The notes under the pieces are model-generated. The model was not told where the DNA came from, made no database searches, and saw only the letters and a list, made by a program, of their open reading frames with translations. Of a DNA stretch of 10,255 bases, positions 6,328 to 10,255 are shown in pieces; position 1 is the first letter of the stretch, and every line of letters begins with the position of its first letter. Made by a program: the position numbers and the translations under genes. This DNA comes from Alphaproteobacteria bacterium (GTDB lineage: Bacteria; Pseudomonadota; Alphaproteobacteria; Rhizobiales; Xanthobacteraceae), in NCBI GenBank assembly GCA_005884745.1, contig VAZU01000070.1, positions 1 to 10,255 on the forward strand, read 5' to 3'.

Positions 6328-7146
6328 ATGGTCGAAGGCGGCGGTCTGCTGCGGGGCAAGCGCGGATTGATCTTAGGCGTCGCCAACAGCCGCTCGCTCG
6401 CCTGGGGCATCGCCAAGGCGGCGCGGGCGCACGGCGCGGAGCTGGCCTTCACCTATCAGGGCGAAGCGCTCAAGAAGCGCGTCGAGCCGCTCGCGGCCGA
6501 GCTCGGAGGTCTCGTCGCCGGGCATTGCGACGTCACCGAGGAGACGACGCTCGACCGGGTCTTCGCGGCGGTTGCCGAGGCCTGGGGCTCGCTCGATTTC
6601 GTCGTGCATGCGATCGCCTTCTCCGAAAAGAGCGAGCTCGACGGACGTTACGTCGACACGACTCCGGATAATTTCAACAAGACGCTGCAGATCAGCTGTT
6701 ATTCCTTCACCGCGGTCGCACGGCGCGCGGAGAAGCTGATGCGGAACGGCGGTTCGATGCTCACGCTGACTTATTACGGCGCCGAGAAATGGATTCCGCA
6801 TTACAACGTGATGGGCGTCGCCAAGGCGGCGCTCGAGGCTTCGGTGCGCTATCTCGCCGCCGACCTCGGCGCCAACAACATTCGCGTCAACGCCATTTCG
6901 GCGGGACCGATCAAGACGCTGGCCGCGTCGGGCATCGGCGACTTCCGCTACATCCTCAAATGGAACGAACTGAATTCGCCGCTGCAGCGCACGGTATCGA
7001 CCGACGAAGTCGGCGAGACCGCGGTCTACCTGCTCTCCGACATGTCCCGCGCCGTCACCGGCGAGATTCACCACGTCGATGCCGGCTATCACATCGTCGG
7101 CATGAAGCACCCCGCAGCGCCCGACATCAGCGCCGTCCAGGACTAG
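6328..7146 (+). CDS. fabI: Enoyl-[acyl-carrier-protein] reductase (NADH)
   Basis: Catalyses the last reduction of each type II fatty-acid elongation cycle in the cytosol. 272 aa, normal for FabI. The cofactor loop GVANSRSLAWGIA follows LRGKRGLIL near the N-terminus. The FabI-specific active site is present: Tyr149 (LTYYGAEK), Tyr159 and Lys166 (HYNVMGVAK). NIRVNAISAGPIKTLAASGI, the substrate-loop region, and VTGEIHHVDAGYHIVGM complete the signature. Start at ATG 6328 with GAGG six bases upstream; the frame is open 19 codons further (6271), but family proteins begin about here. Presumably the first gene of fabI-phosphatase-aroC-ribB. FabI is the triclosan and isoniazid-class target family. Confidence 0.96.
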   Translation: MVEGGGLLRGKRGLILGVANSRSLAWGIAKAARAHGAELAFTYQGEALKKRVEPLAAELGGLVAGHCDVTEETTLDRVFAAVAEAWGSLDFVVHAIAFSEKSELDGRYVDTTPDNFNKTLQISCYSFTAVARRAEKLMRNGGSMLTLTYYGAEKWIPHYNVMGVAKAALEASVRYLAADLGANNIRVNAISAGPIKTLAASGIGDFRYILKWNELNSPLQRTVSTDEVGETAVYLLSDMSRAVTGEIHHVDAGYHIVGMKHPAAPDISAVQD

Positions 7147-7163
7147 CGGCGCATCGCCTGCCC

Positions 7164-7796
7164 ATGTCCAGGCCTGTGCTCTATTACGTCCGCCACGGCG
7201 AGACCGATTGGAACCGCGCCGCCCGGCTGCAGGGAAGGCGCGATACCTCGCTCAACGCCCGCGGCCGCGAGCAGGCGATCTGCTGCGGCGAGATCCTGCG
7301 CGCCCTGTTCGCTCGAAACGGCCAAAATCCCGCGGCGCTCGACTACGTCGCAAGCCCGCTCAAACGCGCGCGGGAAACCATGGAGGGCATGCGCGCGCCG
7401 CTCGGTCTGTCGCCGCCGGCGTACCGGCTCGACCCGCGGCTTGCCGAGATGGCGTTCGGCGACTGGGAGGGCCTCACCCTTGCGGAGGTCGCCATGCGCG
7501 ACCCCGACGCGTTCGCCGCGCGCGAGCGCGACAAATGGACGTTCGTGCCGCCCAACGGCGAGAGCTACCAGCAACTCTCGGTGCGCGTGGGCGAATGGTA
7601 CGCATCTTTGCGCCGGGACAGCGTGGTCGCCGCGCACGGCGGCACGGCGCGCGCGCTCATGGTCCATCTCGGCATCGTGCTACCAGCGACGGCGCCGCGC
7701 CTGAGCATCGAGCAGGGCGTGGTTTATGGTTTCGAGCCGGGAAGCATGCAAGTGTTTGCCGAACCCGCTGCCGCGCAAGCTAGCGCCGCCGTTTGA
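7164..7796 (+). CDS. Histidine phosphatase family protein (phosphoglycerate mutase-like)
   Basis: Member of the RHG histidine phosphatase superfamily, 210 aa; substrate not determinable. The phospho-histidine motif RHG is at residues 10-12 (YYVRHGETDWN). The acid residue follows in LAEMAFGDWEG, and the second catalytic His is in VVAAHGGTARAL. ATG 7164 lies 17 bp after the fabI stop with no clear ribosome-binding site, which suggests translational coupling. Residues 132-151, in the normal family context PPNGESYQQLSVRV, are encoded by the 60 bp that recur inside aroC. Since this segment fits the phosphatase family and not chorismate synthase, this gene is the donor copy and looks intact. Presence in this operon does not itself suggest a role in the shikimate pathway. 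Confidence 0.92.
   Translation: MSRPVLYYVRHGETDWNRAARLQGRRDTSLNARGREQAICCGEILRALFARNGQNPAALDYVASPLKRARETMEGMRAPLGLSPPAYRLDPRLAEMAFGDWEGLTLAEVAMRDPDAFAARERDKWTFVPPNGESYQQLSVRVGEWYASLRRDSVVAAHGGTARALMVHLGIVLPATAPRLSIEQGVVYGFEPGSMQVFAEPAAAQASAAV
7556..7615 (+). repeat. 60-bp exact direct repeat, donor copy in the histidine phosphatase gene
   Basis: Sixty bases, from CGGCGAGAGC to CTTTGCGCCG, are identical to 7953-8012, 397 bp downstream in the same orientation. Flanking bases differ at once on both sides (A versus T on the left, G versus A on the right). Both copies are read in the same frame. This copy fits its gene family. Confidence 0.98.
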
Positions 7797-7908
7797 ATCG
7801 GAAGCGCGACTCTCGCGCTGCAAAAGGCGGCGGATGGAAACATTACCTTTTGCCGCTATTTGACCACGGCGGTGCCTCAAGCTACCACAGCGGCCGAGGC
7901 GCAATGCC
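7797..7908. other. Intergenic spacer with two inverted repeats
   Basis: The 112 bases between the phosphatase gene and aroC hold AGCGCGA-CTC-TCGCGCT (7803-7819, 7-bp perfect stem). GCAAAAGG (7820-7827) pairs with CCTTTTGC (7846-7853). There is no U-tract, so a terminator is not evident. GAGGCG about nine bases before ATG 7909 may serve as the aroC ribosome-binding site. The gap is wider than the others in the operon, so aroC could have its own promoter. Confidence 0.4.
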
Positions 7909-9006
7909 ATGTCGTTCAATACGTTCGGCCTTCTGTTTCGCGTCACCACCTTCGGCGAGAGCTACCAGCAACTCTCGGTGCGCGTGGGCGAATGGTACGC
8001 ATCTTTGCGCCGAACATTTCTCGACAAGCGCCGGCCCGGACAGTCGCGGTTCACGAGCCAGCGGCGCGAGCCCGATAGCGTGAGAATTCTGTCCGGCGTG
8101 CTCGAGGACGAGGCGAGCGGGCGCGAGGTCACGACCGGCGCGCCGATCGCGCTCGTGATCGAGAACGTCGACCAGCGCTCCAAGGATTATTCCGAAATCC
8201 GCGATCTCTATCGGCCGGGCCACGCCGACATCACCTACGATCTCAAATACGGGCTGCGCGATCACCGCGGCGGCGGGCGCGCCTCGGCCCGCGAGACCGC
8301 GTCCCGCGTCGCCGCCGGAGCCATCGCACGCAAGATCGTGCCGGGATTGAGCGTGCGCGGCGCGCTCGTGCAAATGGGATCGCACCGGATCGAGCGGGCG
8401 CGCTGGGATTGGAACGAGGTCGACCGCAATCCATTCTTCTGTCCCGACGCCAAGCAGGCGGAATTCTTCGCCGATTATCTCGACGGCGTGCGCAAGCAGG
8501 GGTCCTCGGTCGGCGCGGTGATCGAGGTCGTCGCCGAGGGCGTTCCGGCCGGGCTCGGCGCGCCGGTGTACGGCAAGCTCGACGCCGATCTCGCCGCGGC
8601 CCTGATGGGCATCAATGCGGTCAAGGGCGTCGAGATCGGCGACGGGTTCTTGGCCGCGGAACTCAGCGGCGAGGAGAACGCCGACGAGATCCGCATGGGC
8701 AACGACGGCAGGCCGCGGTTCCTCTCGAACCACGCCGGCGGCATCCTCGGGGGCATCTCGACCGGACAGCCGATCGTCGCGCGGTTCGCGGTGAAACCGA
8801 CCTCCTCGATCCTGACCCCGCGCCGCACCGTCGATCGCTACGGCCGCGAGACCGAGATCGTGACCAAGGGGCGCCACGATCCTTGCGTCGGCATCCGCGC
8901 GGTACCGATCGGGGAAGCGATGGTTGCCTGCGTCATCGCCGATCATTATTTGCGCCACCGCGGCCAGGTCGGCGAGCCGCCGCCATGGCCGTTCCCGGCG
9001 CGGTAG
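7909..9006 (+). CDS. aroC: Chorismate synthase with a foreign N-terminal patch, probably inactive
   Basis: Chorismate synthase converts EPSP to chorismate with reduced FMN, the last shikimate-pathway step. 365 aa. The start MSFNTFG and VTTFGES (to residue 18) are normal. From residue 38 on (LDKRRPGQSRF, QRREPDSVRILSGV, RPGHADITYD, GGGRASARETASRVAAGAI, NPFFCPD, VKGVEIGDGF, NHAGGILGGIS, GRHDPCVGIRAVPIGEAM) the protein is a textbook AroC. Between them the family carries about 26 residues starting HGxALG, including the conserved catalytic His and the first PROSITE signature. Here there are 19 residues. The first 17 (19-35), with the preceding GES, are an exact copy of the upstream histidine phosphatase. 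The frame stays open, but the enzyme should not work as written. It may be a real mutation or an assembly error. ribB follows after 10 bp. Confidence 0.93.
   Translation: MSFNTFGLLFRVTTFGESYQQLSVRVGEWYASLRRTFLDKRRPGQSRFTSQRREPDSVRILSGVLEDEASGREVTTGAPIALVIENVDQRSKDYSEIRDLYRPGHADITYDLKYGLRDHRGGGRASARETASRVAAGAIARKIVPGLSVRGALVQMGSHRIERARWDWNEVDRNPFFCPDAKQAEFFADYLDGVRKQGSSVGAVIEVVAEGVPAGLGAPVYGKLDADLAAALMGINAVKGVEIGDGFLAAELSGEENADEIRMGNDGRPRFLSNHAGGILGGISTGQPIVARFAVKPTSSILTPRRTVDRYGRETEIVTKGRHDPCVGIRAVPIGEAMVACVIADHYLRHRGQVGEPPPWPFPAR
7953..8012 (+). repeat. 60-bp exact direct repeat, inserted copy inside aroC
   Basis: Identical to 7556-7615. Here it encodes residues 16-35 of the AroC reading frame, where the product reads as histidine phosphatase. 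The first ten bases, CGGCGAGAGC (Gly-Glu-Ser), are what aroC would carry natively, so they form a microhomology at the left junction. The right junction shows almost none. Confidence 0.98.
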
Positions 9007-9016
9007 GAGACCGGCA

Positions 9017-10105
9017 TTGACCGACATCCACGAGCGCGTCAGCGCGGTGATCGAAGCCTTTGCGCGCGGCGAGATCATCGTCGTCACCGACGACGACGAT
9101 CGCGAGAACGAGGGCGACCTGTTCGTGGCGGCTTCGCTGTGCACCCCGGAGAAGATGGCCTTCATCATCCGCAACACGTCGGGCATCGTTTGCGCGCCGC
9201 TCACGGTCCAGGAGGCCAAGCGCCTCCACCTCGATCCCATGGTGGCCGCCAACGACGCGCCGCTCGGGACCGCATTCACGGTCTCGGTCGACTTTCGCCA
9301 CGGGCTCACGACCGGGATCTCCGCCGAGGAGCGCACCAACACCGTGCGCGCGCTCGCCAACGGCAACGTCGGCGCCGGCGATTTCGTCCGCCCCGGCCAC
9401 GTGTTTCCGCTGATCGCCAAGGAGGGCGGCGTCCTGATGCGTTCCGGCCATACCGAAGCCTGTGTCGACCTGTGCCGGCTCGCCGGCGTGCCGCCGGTCG
9501 GGGTGCTCTCCGAGCTGATGAACGACGACGGCTCGGTGACGCGCGGGAACGAGGTCGCCGCCTTCGCCGAGCACCACGGCTTGAAAAGAATTTCGGTCGC
9601 GGACCTGATCGCCTATCGCCAGGCCCGCGACAAGCTGATCGAGCGGGTCGCGGAATTCGAGGTCGCTTCCGAGATCGGCCCGCTCAAGGGCTACGCCTAT
9701 GTCACCCCGTTCGACGAGGTGCACCACATGGCGTTCGTCTACGGCCGGATCGGCGTCGGCCGCAACGTGCTCGCGCGATTGCACCGCGCCGACGTGGTCG
9801 GCGACGTGATCGGCGGCGCCAAGCCGATCCATGCGGCGCTGCAGCGGTTCAAGCGCGAGGGCGGCGGCGTCATCGTCTATCTGCGCGACGGCGCCGCCGG
9901 CGTGCCGACGACCGCGATCCCGCACGAATCCAGCGCCGCGGAGGCCGCGCGCAGCCGGCAGTGGCGCGAGGTCGGATTGGGCGCGCAGATCCTCAAAGAC
10001 CTCGGCATCTCCTCGATCCGGCTGTTGTCCTCGACGCAGCGCACCTACGTCGGGCTCGCGGGCTTCGGCATCGAGATCGTCTCGACCGAGGCGCTGGAGG
10101 GCTAG
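9017..10105 (+). CDS. ribB: 3,4-dihydroxy-2-butanone 4-phosphate synthase with degenerate GTP cyclohydrolase II-like domain
   Basis: RibB makes the four-carbon riboflavin precursor from ribulose 5-phosphate in the cytosol. 362 aa. The N-terminal domain (about 1-200) has the acidic metal-binding loop DDDDRENEGD from residue 25, TTGISAEERTNT, RPGHVFPLIAKEGGVLMRSG and HTEACVDL. The C-terminal part is shaped like GTP cyclohydrolase II (VYGRIGVGRNVLARLHRADVV, HAALQRFKREGGGVIVYLRD). It lacks the zinc-binding cysteines that RibA has in SECLTGD and CDC, so this half is probably not a cyclohydrolase. The start is TTG 9017: AGGAGA lies six bases upstream, overlapping the aroC stop. Last gene of the operon; it converges with the methyltransferase gene 16 bp away. 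Confidence 0.93.
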   Translation: MTDIHERVSAVIEAFARGEIIVVTDDDDRENEGDLFVAASLCTPEKMAFIIRNTSGIVCAPLTVQEAKRLHLDPMVAANDAPLGTAFTVSVDFRHGLTTGISAEERTNTVRALANGNVGAGDFVRPGHVFPLIAKEGGVLMRSGHTEACVDLCRLAGVPPVGVLSELMNDDGSVTRGNEVAAFAEHHGLKRISVADLIAYRQARDKLIERVAEFEVASEIGPLKGYAYVTPFDEVHHMAFVYGRIGVGRNVLARLHRADVVGDVIGGAKPIHAALQRFKREGGGVIVYLRDGAAGVPTTAIPHESSAAEAARSRQWREVGLGAQILKDLGISSIRLLSSTQRTYVGLAGFGIEIVSTEALEG

Positions 10106-10121
10106 GCCGGAGCGAACCGTC

Positions 10122-10255
10122 TCACCGTGCCAGCCGCGCCACGATCTCGACGTGCGGCGTGTAGCGGAACTGGTCGACCGGCGTGACCGCCTCGAGCCGA
10201 TAGCCGCCGTCGACCAGAACGCGCACGTCGCGGGCAAACGTCGCGGCATTGCAGG
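10122..10255 (-). CDS. Class I SAM-dependent RNA methyltransferase (RumA/TrmA family), C-terminal fragment
   Basis: Only the last 44 codons are in the window; the 5' part lies beyond the right edge. The readable end, CNAATFARDVRVLVDGGYRL followed by EAVTPVDQFRYTPHVEIVARLAR, matches the C-terminus of RNA m5U methyltransferases. The catalytic VSCNPAT motif is followed there by ARD, DGGY and TPVDQFPxTxHVE. These enzymes methylate a uridine in 23S rRNA or tRNA. The Pro usually following CN is Ala here (CNAAT). Stop TGA is at 10122-10124. Which RNA it modifies cannot be told from this fragment. Confidence 0.85.
   Translation of the reverse strand, partial: CNAATFARDVRVLVDGGYRLEAVTPVDQFRYTPHVEIVARLAR

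Noticed and set aside
6789..7796. Histidine phosphatase with a 125-residue N-terminal extension
   Set aside because: The extension is fabI read out of frame; the RHG motif sits ten residues after ATG 7164, as usual for the family.
7556..8012. Diversity-generating retroelement-type template/variable repeat pair
   Set aside because: There is no reverse transcriptase, the two copies are identical without adenine-directed changes, and the receiving gene is a housekeeping enzyme.
7556..8012. Insertion sequence or integron-like insertion in aroC
   Set aside because: There are no terminal inverted repeats, target duplications or transposase, and native codons seem to be replaced, not interrupted.
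7882..9420. Minus-strand open frame of 512 codons across aroC and into ribB
   Set aside because: It lies opposite well-conserved aroC and ribB coding sequence. Long antisense frames are common in GC-rich genes, and the translation matches no family.
8933..10249. Minus-strand open frame of 438 codons opposite ribB
   Set aside because: Antisense shadow of ribB. The real minus-strand gene at the right edge is in another frame and ends at 10122.

Overview
The window is high-GC bacterial chromosome with tightly packed housekeeping genes. Family membership and gene order (pdxH, a 17-kDa-antigen-type lipoprotein, a CbpA-like dnaJ, fabI, a histidine phosphatase, aroC, ribB) point to an alphaproteobacterium, most likely Hyphomicrobiales/Rhizobiales. 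This rests on recognising protein families and a typical alphaproteobacterial multi-hairpin intergenic repeat, not on a database search. I see no phage, transposase, CRISPR, tRNA or rRNA.

Left part (1-2797): the C-terminal end of an L,D-transpeptidase lipoprotein gene runs off the left edge on the minus strand. A regulatory gap of about 340 bp follows, then a 63-codon conserved-looking small ORF on the plus strand. Next is a minus-strand pair, pdxH (pyridoxamine-phosphate oxidase) followed by an SDR oxidoreductase, 22-28 bp apart.

Middle part (2813-6327): a surface-antigen-type lipoprotein gene starts almost back to back with pdxH and is followed by a CbpA-like dnaJ. A roughly 156-bp repeat made of four hairpins separates dnaJ from a convergent minus-strand pair encoding an ECF sigma factor and its membrane anti-sigma factor. 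A gap of about 320 bp lies between the sigma gene and fabI.

Right part (6328-10105): fabI, a histidine phosphatase, aroC and ribB form a probable plus-strand operon for fatty-acid, chorismate and riboflavin synthesis. The last 134 bp hold the C-terminus of a minus-strand RNA uracil methyltransferase.

The main anomaly is in aroC. Codons 16-35 are an exact 60-bp copy of a segment of the upstream histidine phosphatase gene, in the same frame. The copy replaces the conserved chorismate-synthase segment that follows GES, including the catalytic histidine and the first family signature. The reading frame stays open, but the enzyme as written should be inactive. This is either a microhomology-guided ectopic conversion or template switch, or an assembly artefact. 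Secondary points are a possible frameshift in the surface lipoprotein's signal peptide, a strong ribosome-binding site before fabI with no evident gene, and a GTP-cyclohydrolase-like half of RibB without zinc ligands.
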